A stretch of 64,000 bases of DNA from Parasponia andersonii (GCA_002914805.1 JXTB01000081.1:864743-928742), one strand, 5' to 3'; positions 47,181 to 58,344 are shown, counted from the stretch's first letter. Numbers and translations are program-made. Notes: generated by a model not told the origin, from the sequence alone.

Positions 47181-50100
47181 AATGGCCCCGAACCAGAGTC
47201 AGAAGCTCCGCCCCGTTGCGGATTCTGAGTTGGGCTCGTTAAAGAGTCAACTCTGCTTCCCTAGTGGAGTTACTTTACAAAGGGTCGAGAGCCCGTAGAC
47301 TGGTACCTTCGCCCCTCTGCCCCCGAAGGCACCATCGTCTTGGGGAGGAGGCACTTGGAATGCTGAGGTTTCCCCTTCCTCCCCTGGTCCACCAATTCTT
47401 CAGCCTGACGGGGATTCACCCGATACAATTGAACGCCAACGAGGTCATGATCTTAATGGGGCTCTCTGCTCTATCGGTTCTCCTGAATGTGCACATCGAC
47501 CTGAAGGTGGTCTTTTATGCCTACAAGCTCAACCTCATCCCCAAAAAAGAGCTCTTACTCTACTTTCTACCCCCAGCCGCTCCCGGGGCGCCACGTCTTT
47601 TGGGGGTTGCCGAAGTCGGACAAGCAATGGAATTCTCACTCCAGGCTGTACGCCGTCAGAGGGGCGTGGTACTCTCCTTGGGTGAATGGAGAGCGTTTCC
47701 AAATTCCCCCATTTTTCCTGCAAAGTAAGTACTGAGTCGTGATTTTTAGGTCTGAGTGCATTCTGTCCATCTTTACTCGTGGTATTTTTCCTTACGCAGC
47801 CTCTGTGGAGGAAAGCAAGTTCGAGCCGCGGCTGTCGGCGGGGCGGCTTAAGGAGCTAGAGGAAGTCGTCGTCTTCGGGTCCTCCGGGGATTGCCGACAT
47901 ATTCAGGCCGTCCTGAATCCTCAGGTAATGAACATGATGCCGAGGATGGTCTCATATCTCCTCTTTCCGCTAGACACATAGGTCATTACCAAGCACCTTT
48001 GGAGCCAGCTTGACGCCTCAGCTCCGAACCGGTTCCGCCGGGATGAGCAGAGTCGCATCGCCATTGTGGGTCGTCAGATCACGGCCTCAAGCCAGCTGGC
48101 AGGTCCCAATGACCTGGTGGCACCGACCAGTCACGAGCTCGAAGAGGCGGTGAAGCTCGTGACTGAGGAATGCGTCAGGCTCCGACGAGAGGAAGCCGAT
48201 GCCCCTAAGAGGGTTAGGGGTGAGTTCATTTGTACCCTAGGGCTCCGTCAATTAGGTCATGGTTGCGTTTTAATTACGTTGCTTGCTTTTACAGGTTCAG
48301 ACGCAGGCCCTTCGGCGGACCCCGCTCTGGTCAAGGGGGGTACTGTTGCACACAAAGCCCGATCCAAGGTCCCCGCTGGTCGGCGTCTGGTGATGTCTTC
48401 AGAGGACGAGACCGGGGAGCAGGGAGTTGTCACCCCAAGTACGGGTTCGGACGATGACCTGGAAGATCTGCTCGCGTTCGGGAGTGAAACACCTCCGGTG
48501 CCTTCTCCTAAGGAATGCGGGCCCGCAATGGCCATAAAGATTGTGTATGACAAAGGGGCGCCTTTTAGCCTGCCAGGGGAGCTTGCTGCACCGACTTCCT
48601 CCGCCCCTAGCTTTGGTTCGAAGGTGGGCGCGGGGTCTGGGACTGCCAGCTCCTGTGGGGAGATTGCCAAGCTCAACAGACGGCTCCGAGGCTAAAGTCT
48701 CGGCTGTCTTCCCCTCCCCCGGTGGCTACGAAGCGAGGTCGGGAAGTCAACCCGTCCGAGAGGAAGGAAAGCCCGGCGGGGAAGAGGGGCAGAACCACCC
48801 CTTCTTCTGACAGTGACGATGATGAGGCTACCCTGACCCCCATGAGGTTTGCGCGCGGCGGCCCGTCTGAGAGCGTTGGTCAAGACAAGACCAAGAAATC
48901 ACAGCCATGCGGGTCTCCAAGGGGGGCGGCAGCCGAAGCTGCTGAAGTAGCAGCAGTCGCCATGGCTTCTTCTGCTGAGGATGCACCATCCCCAGCTGTC
49001 ACCGAAGGCGCACTTGGCGACGCCATGCTTTCTACCGTCCCCACCTCTGGCACCTCGGAAGCATCGAAGGAGGCTACTGGAGTGCATCCGGTGAGGGGAG
49101 GTGTCCTCGCGATTGGCGGGGTGGAGTCGCGTTCCTCAGGCACAGATAACGCCCAAGGAGAGGGTCCAGCTGCGGAGTTCAAGTTGGAGGCGCTCTCCCT
49201 GGAGAACGTATAGCTATTTGCTGGCCGCAACATTGCGCAAGTTTGGCTCGTCTGGCCATCACCTACGTATTTTGGGCATCTTTGCTGAACACTAACTCCC
49301 CTTTCTCATATTCTGCAGTAAGCCGCCGTCCAGTCCTTCTATTTTTTTCATGTCGGTGAGCTGACAGGCGAGCTGAACGCCTGCACTGTGGCGGCCGAGC
49401 AAAGTGGGGTCGCCCTTGCCACGTTGAGGGCAGACTTCGACTTGTACCGGAGCCTAGACGAGGCTAAGGTCAGCAGCACGGTGGCCCACGCTTTGAGCGT
49501 CGAGAGTGCCAGGCGTAAGGAGCTGGTTGCTAAGCTGGTCGAGGCAGATGGGAAGGTTCGGTCTCTCAAAGCTGAGGTCCCAAGTCTGCACTCGGAGGCC
49601 GAGGTTGCCAGGCTGGCCCAAGCCGAGCTCAAGGTCAAGGAGCAGGAGCTGCAGAACGTAGGGACAGAGATGGGTCTGGCTTTCATTGCTCGTAACAGAG
49701 CCGCGACGAGGCCAAGGAGGCGAGGAAAGCCGAGGTGAAAGCCAGGTTAGAAGCCTATTCTCTGCGGCGCAAACTCGACCGGTCTAACGAGGTAATCCAA
49801 CATCTTTACCTGGACCATCGTAAACTGATGGAAACTCAAGTAGAGTTGTCTCGCAGGCGCGGCGAAGATCTCACCGATATTAACACTCTTTTGATCAACT
49901 TGTCACAGTGGCAAGCAAAGCTGAGGCTAGCGGCGCTGAGAGATAGGCTGGCAGACGTGGAGAAGCTGAAGGTAAGTTACCAGAGGCAGGTGGATATCCT
50001 TTCTGCGGAGAGCTATAGGTCTGGCTGGGAGAACAGGGAGTTTGAGGGCCACGCAGAGGTGGTAATGCCAGACCAGTTTGATAAGCAGAAGGGTGTCGAG

Positions 50101-50755
50101 AGGGATCATTATTCTGTCAAGTACTACATGCAACAGTTAGGGGACGAGATTAACATCGTGTACCCTGCTGATATACTGAAGATGCTCGACGAAGAAAAAG
50201 ATGGACCCTCTGCATCTGGTTCTGTCGCCAGAGAGATTATCCCCGTTTCCGGTCCGCCAGAACAAGCCATGGAGGCCCCGGCGGATCGGCCTAGCCCTGG
50301 TGCTTTAACTGGCGGAGGGTCAAGTGCGGTCGTCTTGTCTAGCGATGATTCCGTCCCCGGTATGCCGTCCTTTGTCGAAGCTTGTCCGAGCGTCGAAGCC
50401 GGTATCGCTCCCCACACCAGAGGTAATTAGGGCCCCTCACTCTTTCGTGTATATGTAAAGTACTAACTGTGTCATGCAAGGCTGACCCTTATTGCAAGCA
50501 CCTGTTTAAATAATAGAAACGGCGTATTTTTCTCACGTTTATTCTGTGTTTTTTTTGTTGTTTCCCGCCTTTGTGGTCAGGGTCGGACATCATATACGAT
50601 GCCATCCCTTGTCGGTGGTCCGGCTGACTTCTGGGTCTGGCCCAATCGTATATGATGTGGAGTTATTAGTGAATTCCCCCCATGCTATGACTGACGAGAT
50701 TAGTTCCGAGGATCGGAACGTGAGTTCCGACTCGTCCGGCTTTGAGGATCTATAA
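47181..50755 (+). pseudogene. Antisense additional gene (aORF) of Tat element 2, Transposase_28-like
   Basis: It starts MAPNQSQKLRPVADSELG at 47181, then needs a frame shift near 47260-47300. The next block (PLPPLVHQFFSLTGIHPIQL, NANEVMILMGLSALSVLL, YAYKLNLIPKK) and, after another frame change near 47550, GRHVFWGLPKSDKQWNSHSR and AWYSPWV resemble the plant 'putative gypsy type transposon' domain. Visible introns are CAAA|GTAAGT to TACGCAG (47725-47799), CTCAG|GTAATG to ACATAG (47925-47981), GG|GTGAGT to TTTACAG (48220-48294), and AAC|GTATAG to CTGCAG (49208-49318). The middle is Ser/Pro/Gly-rich with SDSDDD acidic and KRGR basic clusters. Exon 5 is a long coiled coil (49330-50150), with a TAA at its first codon and a frame shift near 49700. 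A possible last exon (about 50575-50755) ends in an acidic tail. Function unknown. Confidence 0.65.
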
Positions 50756-51065
50756 TTTCTGTTATGATTTGTCTTAGCAAAATTTGATCCACGCGTATGG
50801 CTGGACTTCTCCGACCCTAAATGGGAACGCGCCAGGAACCAGCTACAAGGATTGGTCGACCACTGCTTGGACCCATCGCTGCAAAGGAAAAGGCCTGGGC
50901 TCGGCTCTCACCAGGAGCAAATAGGGCGCTACCACTCTGATGTGTCCTTGCAAGTCTGTCCAAAACCTGCTTCTTACAAATAGAGACACCGGATCTGTGT
51001 CTCTGTCGACCATGCGTCCTGTAATTCAAGCAATAATAAACAGAATTTGGTTTTAATTCCTGCTT

Positions 51066-51458
51066 TCGCGCTTGGTCCTATCTGGGCCTACCTCCAACAG
51101 GTAGGCCTTGGCCCCGTCTACTTTCAGTCCATGCGTAGCTAAGGCGTTCTCTGGGGAGGGTCTGCTTCCAACAGGTAGACCCTGGCCCTGCTTGCTTTTG
51201 GCTTACGCGTAGCTAAAGTGATCGCTAGGGAGGGTCTACTTCCAATGGGTAGACCCTGGCCCCATTTACCTTTGGCTTATGCGTAGCTAAAGTGCTCCCT
51301 GGGGAAAGTCTGCTTCGAACAGGCAGACCCTGGCCCTGCTTGCTTTTGGCTTATGCGTAGCTAAGGTGATCGCTGGGGAGGGTCTACTTCCAACGGGTAG
51401 ACCCTAGCCCCGTTTAACTTTGGCTTATACGTAGCTAAGGTGCTCCCTGGGGAGGGTC
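51066..51458. repeat. 74-bp tandem array with alternating unit types
   Basis: The word GTAGCTAA recurs at 51135, 51209, 51283, 51357 and 51431, exactly 74 bp apart. Units 1 and 3 share TCTGCTTC and CCTGCTTGCTTTTGGC; units 2 and 4 share ATCGCT, TCTACTTCCAA and a CCCCRTTTA-type block. The true period is therefore a 148-bp dimer. The units lie head to tail without spacers. Confidence 0.9.
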
Positions 51459-51529
51459 ATATCAGTCAGCTCTTCCCCATCCCGCAGGTATCCCTTGAGG
51501 GTCGGTGGCAAGTTTTTGTTGCACTGCCT

Positions 51530-52170
51530 GTTGCTCTTCGTACATCCTCTCGGGTTGTCGGCGAGCGACGTGGTCCCCGTAGTACGACTTTTGATGAAGT
51601 CTGCTAGCAAGCATTTTACTGCGTAGTTCTTTCCTCTTCGTACGTTTTCTCAGGCCATCGGCAAGCATTTTATTGCGCGATGTGATTCCCATAGTACGAT
51701 CGTTATTGAGATCTGCTAGCAAGCATTTTATTGCGCTGCTCATTCCTCTTCGTACGTTTTCTCGGCCATCAGCAGGAATTTTATTGAGCGATGTGATTCC
51801 CATAGTACGATCGTTATTGAGGTCTACTGGCAAGCATTTTATTGCGTAGCTCATTCCTCTTCGTACGTTTTCTCGGGCCATCAGCAAGCATTTTATTGCC
51901 CGATATGGCTCCCATAGTACGATCGTTATTGAGGTCTACTGGCAAGCATTTTATTGCGCAGCTCATTCCTCTTCGTACGTTTTCTCGGGCCATCAGCAAG
52001 CATTTTATTGCACGATGTGGTTCCCATAGTATGATCGTTGTTGAGGTCTGTTGGTAAGCATTTTATTATGCAGCTCATTCCTCTTCGTACGTTTTCTCAG
52101 GTCATCGGCAAGCATTTTATTTCGCGAGTGGTTCCCATAGTACGATCATTGTTGAGATCTGCTAGCACTA
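51530..52170. repeat. About 112-bp tandem array
   Basis: CTTCGTAC recurs at 51536 (degenerate unit), 51636, 51748, 51859, 51971 and 52083. The last four intervals are 111 or 112 bp. Each unit contains GCAAGCATTTTATTGC twice, followed by different flanks (GCTCATTCCTCTTCG or GATGTGGTTCCCATAG), which suggests the unit arose from an older half-unit. Open frames through the array are by-products of the repeat. Confidence 0.9.
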
Positions 52171-52276
52171 AGGGCAGACTCTTTTACATAGCAATCCAAT
52201 GGATAAATCCGTGTAGCAAACACCCTGACCTGTTTTGGATTTAAGCTATTTAACAATACAAGCATTTACATGTATC

Positions 52277-53965
52277 TCACATGTAGTATTTTTTCAAGTA
52301 CTGGGCATTCCACGTGTTAGGTAGGCTCTTCCCGGTCTTGAGTTTTTTCAAGACGTGCGCAGCATTGTCAAGCGCCTTGACCACCTCGTAGGGCCCAACC
52401 CAATTAGAGTCTAGCTTCGAGGAGTTTCCTGTTCTAACCTTCAAGACCTAATCTCCGGTGTTAAACCGACGAGCGCTAACCTTCTTTGCGTAGTAAGACC
52501 TGGCCTACTTGTGGTACGAGGCCAGATAGACCAGAGCCATGTCCCTTGTTTCTTCTAGGAGGTCAGTGTTGCGGCTTAGCTGCTGCTCGTTCAGTAAGGC
52601 GTCTCTTATCACTTCGGAGCAGAAGGTCGGGAGCCCAATCTCGGTCGGGATCACAGCCTTCGACCCGTAGACCATGGAGAACGGTTTTCTCCCTGTTGAC
52701 CTCCGCTCCGTGGTCCGATGGGCCCATACGACGGCCGGTAGCTCTTCAAACCACCTTCCTTTAGCCTCTTGCAAGTTCTTTTTTATATCGCTGAATATGG
52801 CCTTATTTGTAGCTTCTACTTGGCCGTTCCCTTGAGGGTAGTTTACGGACGAGAAACTGAGCTTTATATCATACAACTCACACGGCTCCTTAAGCTTGGT
52901 GTTCTGGAACTGCGTGCCATGATCAGCGTGTATCTCTTTCGAGATTCCGTATTGACAGATTATGTTTTTCCAAATAAAGTTAATTGTGTCTGCTTTATTG
53001 ACGGTCGCGTAGGCTTCAACTTTTACCTATTTGGTAAAATAATCAGTGGCCAGCAAGACATACCTTCTTCCTTTTGGACTCCTGGGGAGCTCTCCGATGA
53101 TGTCCAAACCCCACTTAGCGAAGGGCCAAGGAGTTATGTTTGAATGGAGCTCTTCCGCGGGTTGGCGTTTCAAGGGGCGAACCTCTGGCACTTATCACAT
53201 TTCTTGACAAACTGGGCCACCTCGGTCATCATGTAGGGCCATAAGTATCCAGCCGTTAAGGCCTTGTGGGCGAGGCTACGCCCGCTAGAGTGGTTGCCAC
53301 ACGCTCCCTCGTGGATTTCCTCCATCAGTTTCTGCGCCTCTATGGGGCCTACGCATCTCAGCATTAGTCCCATTGTCGATCTTCTATACAGTTGGCCTCC
53401 CACCATCGAGTATCGGGCAGCCTTCAGCCTGATCGACCTTGCTTTTTGGGGGTCTGCGGGCAGGTTTCTTGACACAAGGTATTGGGTGATGGGTCTCATC
53501 CAGCCTTCATCTTCAGAGTCAGTCGTGAACACGTGGCATGCGGGGGTCTCCAAAGGGTCTCTCGTATTTTCGCCCTCTCGCAGAATCTCCGTGTGTTCAG
53601 TCGTCCCCCGAAATAACGTGCTTCTAGCCAGCTCGTCGACCTTTTGGTTCATTTCCCTGGGTATATGTTCGATATCGAAGCTGCTAAAGCGGGCTTTCGC
53701 CCCCATTACCCTGGAGAAGTACCTGTGTAATCTTGGCTCTTTTACTTCGAAGTCTCCCCTGACCTGACCCACGATCAGCTGTGAGTCGGTCCTTACCACA
53801 ATGTTCTCTACCCCGAAGTGCAGAGCCAGCTCAAGGCCTTGCAGCAGTGCCTAGTACTCCGCCTCATTGTTCGTTGCCTGGAAACCAAACCTCAAAGCTT
53901 TATCTACCTTGAGTCCTGATGGGGTCTACAGGACTATCCCGATACCCGACCTCGAGGCGTTCGTG
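52277..53965 (-). pseudogene. RNase H and integrase of Tat element 2
   Basis: It opens with a decayed RNase H (RFGFQATNNEAEY, then VRTDSQLIVGQVRGDFE, SFDIEHIPREMNQKVDELAR). The integrase H2C2 zinc-binding part follows (HEGACGNHSSGRSLAHK, CDKCQRFAP). The core has LDIIGEL, HADHGTQF and NYPQGNGQVEATNK, so the three catalytic acids (D, D, E) appear to be kept. The C-terminal end NTWNAQYLKKYYM runs to a TGA at 52277-52279. Stops at 53027-53029 (after DYFTK) and 52505-52507 (after ASYHK), and two more in RNase H, break it. Integrase would insert the cDNA copy into nuclear DNA. Protease and RT, normally upstream, are missing. Confidence 0.85.
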
Positions 53966-54019
53966 GATCCGTCAATTTCAACTTGCCGGCTTAGATAGCC
54001 ATCATAACCTACGCGTAAA

Positions 54020-55475
54020 GGCTATGGCAGTTGATGGTATCATGCCCGTGATCTTTGAGAAATTGGCAGTACTTGCTCCTGTTCTTCATGTGCTCAGGAA
54101 CACCGGACCTGGGCAGATCTTTGAAAATGCCCGTCTCTGTTCTGAAGGTAGATTACATCGATCGGCATGTTGAGCTCGTACTTCGGCAGAGGTTCCTTAA
54201 ACGTCTTCCTCCTCTTGTCGCTCTCTTGACCGCCTTGGGCTAGGGCTCCCTGCTTCAGAGTTTCCCCCTGGGCCGGCGCAGGCCTCTTTATTCCTTGTGC
54301 GGCTGGCGTTTACAACGACGCTGTTGTTATCGCGGCAGAGGCCTTGGGCGCTTTCTGGTGGCTTTCAAGCACCCTAAAGAATCCTTCCGATTTTGCCTGG
54401 ATGTCTGTCATGTCGTATGGCAAATTCAAGAGCAGATGGTCCGACAGCATCAATCCCAGCTGCAGGCCCCTGACGAACGAGCTTGTGGCTTGGGCCGAAT
54501 CGGCATTATGCACTAAGGACATTACCTCCAGGAAACGCGACAAGTATTCCCTTGGAGATTCGTTCGCGGATTGCTCCAACCGGTCGAGGTCTCGCATGAT
54601 TTTCTGCTGCTTCCGGACGCCTGCGTATTGTTTTAAGAAAAGTTTGCAAAAAGCTCCAAACCCGTTTATGGACTTATCTGGGAGTTGTCGGAACCACAAC
54701 AGGGTTGGCCCCGCCAGGGTAGTGGAGAAGACTTTACAGGTCACAGCCTCGTCCCTGGTCTCCAAGGCCATCTTTTGCTGAACATGGTATATGTGGTCAA
54801 GGGGGTCAGTCTTTCCCTCGAATGGTCTGAAAGTCGGGGTTGTGAAGTCCTTTGGCTTGAGCTCCAGCTGGATCCAATCAGTGAAGGCCGTCCGGTTGAT
54901 CCCTCGCACGGTCTGTTCTGCCAGATCATCGGGGGTCTGGCTGTGATGGGTCTCAAGCCTCTTACTCAGCTCCGCCATCATCTCCTGTTTCCAGTTGGGA
55001 AACGCACCTTCGGGGCTCTCCTGGTGCCATCCATCCACCGCCGCTCCTACCTGGAAAGGCCTCATCTGACTTTGTCATTCCCCCTGCACCCACGATCTGG
55101 AGAGGCTGGGACTTCCCTTGGCAGTTGACCCCTATACTCTTGCTGGACTTCCTCGTTGAAGTCCTCCCTTCGCCCGCTCCTGGCTTCGCTTGCCAACAGC
55201 CCTTTGAGGCGAGCGTTATCTCTATGAACTTCTGCGACTTCATTTTTTAAGCCTAGGACGGCCTCGTGAGCCATCTCCACCTTCCTATTTGCTTCTGCTA
55301 AGGCGGCAAGCATTTGGTCCAACTTTTGCTCCAAATTGGGTTGCGCTTCCCGGGAGCTTCCTTCGGCGTCGGGACGTGCGCTTCTTGTTGTCATTCTGAG
55401 GGTGTCATCCGATGTCGTATGGCTTTTTTGTTCAGGGAGAGCGCGGTCGTGAAACTCTTGCTCTTTCTCTCGCAC
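54020..55475 (-). pseudogene. Gag of Tat element 2, frameshifted
   Basis: The N-terminal part (55062-55475) is charged with a predicted coiled coil (LDQMLAALAEANRKVEMA). A frame shift near 55065-55080 leads into the Retrotrans_gag domain (54310-55065): TPTFRPFEGKTDPLDHIYHV, TLAGPTLLWFRQLPDKSING, ESPREYLSRFLEV and FVRGLQLG. Beyond a further break the C-terminal zinc-knuckle-like KYCQFLKDHGHDTINC lies at about 54020-54065. The protein would form the particle shell around element RNA. Confidence 0.85.
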
Positions 55476-55484
55476 TCAGACTTT

Positions 55485-55502
55485 CCCACAGACAGTGCCA
55501 AA
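55485..55502 (-). other. Primer-site region of Tat element 2
   Basis: On the minus strand the sequence after the 5' LTR end (…CGCCGCA) is ATAGTTTGGCACTGTCTGTG. TTTGGCACTGTCTG stands where a gypsy primer site should be and resembles the TTGGCGCC-type sites of the wider Tat/Athila group, but I do not assign the tRNA. Confidence 0.4.
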
Positions 55503-55506
55503 CTAT

Positions 55507-56316
55507 TGCGGCGATTCTCACCAGTTGTCCACGTATCTCTGAACTGCTGATGCTGTATCTACCAACTGTCTACATATCCTCGCTATCCCAGAATGCTTTT
55601 GACTTCAAGTCGGGTCGGAGAGGCAGACGTGGCCACCTGCAAAGACTCTCTGATGCTTAAGTCAGATGTTTATCCCTGCATTTGAGCAGTAAAGATCAAG
55701 TTTTTCTCTTGCTTATAAATTTTTATATATTTTTCTTTGTATGTGTATATATGCCTCATGTCCTTAGGGGGACGAATGGCTCATATATATAGTCCTAGAA
55801 CTGAGAACCTCATAGCTCTCAATCTCAGGACCAAGTACCTTTTTTTATCATGACTTACTCTAGAAATCATGGGCTATAGTTACCGTAATTTCCCTTGCAT
55901 CGTCGTGACCTGCTTTCCGCCGTCCCCTATGACTCGAGCCTGGCGGGGGTGACATTTTGACAAGCTGTCGTTCTGTCAGGACGGTTTGTCCAATGCGCAC
56001 ACCTACCCAGAATTGCATTAAATGCCCTGTCTGGCTCTGGAGCAGTGCGCTGCCTCTAGTAATCTTTTTGGCGGAAGACCCTTGAAGCTCCAGACCCCCA
56101 ACTGTCAAGATAAGAATCAGATTAGGCCGAACCCGTCCAGGATTTAGGATGGATTCGGCCCTGGCCTCCGACAGCCCACGGGCCCATATGGTATCACATG
56201 CGACTCGTGTGGCTTTTAAGTGGTCCTTATGGACACGTTTCAACCAGTGTGCCCCTTGTGACTTGTTCCGCTACTTAATCGTCCACGTGATACATGATCT
56301 AAGAGCGAGTCCCACA
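55507..56316 (-). mobile_element. 5' LTR of Tat element 2
   Basis: This is the partner of 46010-46822, ending GTCCCACA just before the ATAGG target duplication. Many single-base differences, mostly transitions, separate the two LTRs. Confidence 0.9.
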
Positions 56317-56525
56317 ATAGGTGTACCAAAATTTATATCAAATGTTTAAAACCGACACATGTAGCATTTAAATTGACACAATTTAATTAATACATTAAAA
56401 CTTACCACAAATAAATTAATCATATTCACCAATTGAATATTACCAACTCACATGCCACATGCGTTGGTGTTAAAAATTTGGTAAAAATTTTGGTACGCTT
56501 TATCATTATCTAACATATATATATA

Positions 56526-56722
56526 TAGGCGCCAATCCAATAGGTATTTTTTTTTTTTTACTTATGCATAGATATCAATTTAGCCAATGAAAATTTAGCA
56601 TGCATATTTTTTTATTGTAAAAAGTAAGAGAGAGAGAGTATTAATGATGCACGTCTTTTCATAGATTAAAAAAAAATACCTGCTCATAGATTAAAAAAAA
56701 ATACTTATTGGATTGACAACCT

Positions 56723-56724
<2 letters not shown>
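56526..56724. mobile_element. MITE with AATCCAATA terminal inverted repeats
   Basis: The left end GGCGCCAATCCAATAGGTAT plus a T run is inverted at the right end as an A run plus TACTTATTGGATTGACAACC. The element is about 200 bp, AT-rich, non-coding and flanked by TATATA runs. Inside, CATAGATTAAAAAAAAATAC occurs twice near 56661 and 56686. Confidence 0.65.

Positions 56725-56726
<2 letters not shown>

Positions 56727-56754
<28 letters not shown>
56727..56754. repeat. (TA)n microsatellite between MITE copies
   Basis: A pure TA run separates the complete MITE from a second partial copy. Confidence 0.9.
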
Positions 56755-56756
<2 letters not shown>

Positions 56757-56850
56757 GCACCAATCCAGTAGGTATTTTTTTTTTTTACTTATACATAAGT
56801 ATCAATTTGGCCAATGAAAATTTAGCATGTATATCAATAGATTATACTAT
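56755..56850. mobile_element. Partial second MITE copy
   Basis: GGGCACCAATCCAGTAGGTAT followed by TTTTACTTATACATAAGTATC and GGCCAATGAAAATTTAGCAT repeats the first 95 bp of the MITE at 56526. Its right half and terminal repeat are missing. Confidence 0.6.
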
Positions 56851-58159
56851 ATCAATTCATGGACTCTTTTTCAACATTCATTCCCAAAATTTTAAAAACT
56901 ACTGCTGTCAAAAACTAATTTAGGGAGCCCAAAGTACAAAAAATAGTTCCTAACCACTACATCAGAATCAAATAACTGCATCATCTAATCAACGCATATA
57001 TACGATTCAGAACATTGCAATTTTGTTTTATTCATTGTTTCCCTCCAAAAAGTCTCGAATAATCGCTCTTGTGAAGCACACAAAACTAATCAAATATTTA
57101 GTACCTACGTTCGACAAATCAGTACGAGCTTTTTACTCGCGCTGCATGATGAATGTTGTCAAAAAATAAAAAGAAGAAGACGATAATATAACTTCTTGCA
57201 ATTTGGGTTAGTGAGCACAACACGAGCAAATACAAGGTAGAGAATATCAAATAAGGAAAATTGAATTTCCAATTGGGCCTTATAAAAATATGACCATAAT
57301 AATATGACCAAATTATGGGCCAATTCAAATATATATCTTTGTCAAATATCATTGCAAAATGTCAATGTATATGTTTATATAACTAAGTGTTATACTAAAT
57401 ATAAAATATTATATACCTAATCCATTTTAGTACAATAACTAAAATTAGTAGATAAATATATTTATCAAGTGTAAAAATATATATACCCGAATATTTAGTT
57501 ATAAAATTTAAAAAATAGACTACTACTTAATCAAATTTAAAATATTAGTCGTCCACTTAAATTTCTCTTTCCAATTAGTCTCCACCCTTTTTGCTTTTTA
57601 CCTTTCATAGTGCCATTGACCCAAAATAGTCTTTTTATTGTTCTTTCTGTCTATTTTGGCCTGAGACAACAGCATCCATTCACCCACATAACTCGCAGGC
57701 TTTTATTTGATAAATTAGATTAAATGACACAAAATCACCCTTTATATTTCTTTATAATTGTGGATAATTATACATGATTTAATTTAAAAAGATGGCCCTG
57801 TCCATCCTAGTACTAACACAAATATTTCTAGACACGGTAAGAATAATCCGACTTTCAGAGTCGTAAGAGAACGCTATGGAAAAGTAGTGTTCCATTATGT
57901 AACATATGGTACAAAATTAACACAGTAGGTCTTTTCAACTCAACTGGTCTTCAGCGCCATCCAGCCATCATCACCTAATCACTCACTAGATCATTTCAAT
58001 GTAAGATCAATAGCAGTAGTGTCTTGTTGTCCATCTGGCTAGTGCTTACTACTAGCCAGTTCAAAATATTTCTTTGAAACTTAGTGTCAACGCCTACCTA
58101 GAAATTTTCTGAATATTTATGTTGGCAAAGAAATTATAAAAATAACTGGGAGATCGATC
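56851..58159. other. AT-rich intergenic DNA
   Basis: No supported gene. The 77-codon open frame at 57119-57352 is hydrophobic and AT-driven, with no recognised domain. Confidence 0.5.
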
Positions 58160-58164
58160 TTAAA

Positions 58165-58333
58165 TACCAATGATGTGCACATCCCAACTTGCAGAGCTCA
58201 TCACGACCACGTGTGATGGGTTCCATGCCGCGTTCACGTAGGAAACTGTTGACCAGAACACGTGAGAATAGACTTGTTTGTTGAAAAAGAAGCATAGACT
58301 GCTATGATCTTTTTCCTTTATCCTGATCTGGAC
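58165..58333 (-). pseudogene. Possible WD40-repeat exon fragment
   Basis: The minus strand reads ...VNAAWNPSHVVVMSSASWDV HIIG, which fits the WD40 repeat pattern (a W-N/H-P motif, a hydrophobic strand, then SASWD). The stretch is bounded by an acceptor-like TTTGTCCAG (about 58333) and a donor-like ATTG|GTATTT (about 58165), so it could be one exon. No neighbouring exons could be found on either side, so it is more likely a captured or orphaned gene piece than a gene. The parent gene is not identified. Confidence 0.3.
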
Positions 58334-58344
58334 AAACAACAAAC

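Larger units (their letters stand above)
46010..56316 (-). mobile_element. Ty3/gypsy Tat-lineage retrotransposon 2, protease and RT deleted
   Basis: Two LTRs of about 810 bp (TGC...GATTCTCACC to GTCCCACA) are flanked by ATAGG on both sides (46005-46009 and 56317-56321). Gag, RNase H and integrase read on the minus strand. Protease and reverse transcriptase are absent: the gag knuckle at about 54020-54065 is followed within about 60 bp by the RNase H start. Between integrase and the 3' LTR are two tandem arrays and a multi-exon gene on the opposite strand. The LTRs are visibly more diverged than those of element 1, so this insertion looks older. It shares architecture but little sequence with element 1, so it is a separate family. 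Confidence 0.9.

Noticed and set aside
51066..52170. CRISPR-like appearance of evenly spaced repeats
   Set aside because: The units are contiguous with no unique spacers, the context is a plant retrotransposon and no cas genes exist.
51425..52244. Repetitive peptides (ENVRRGMS...AIKC...NDRTMGI) encoded across the 112-bp array
   Set aside because: The unit length of 112 is not a multiple of three and the frames switch between units, so they are a by-product of the repeat.
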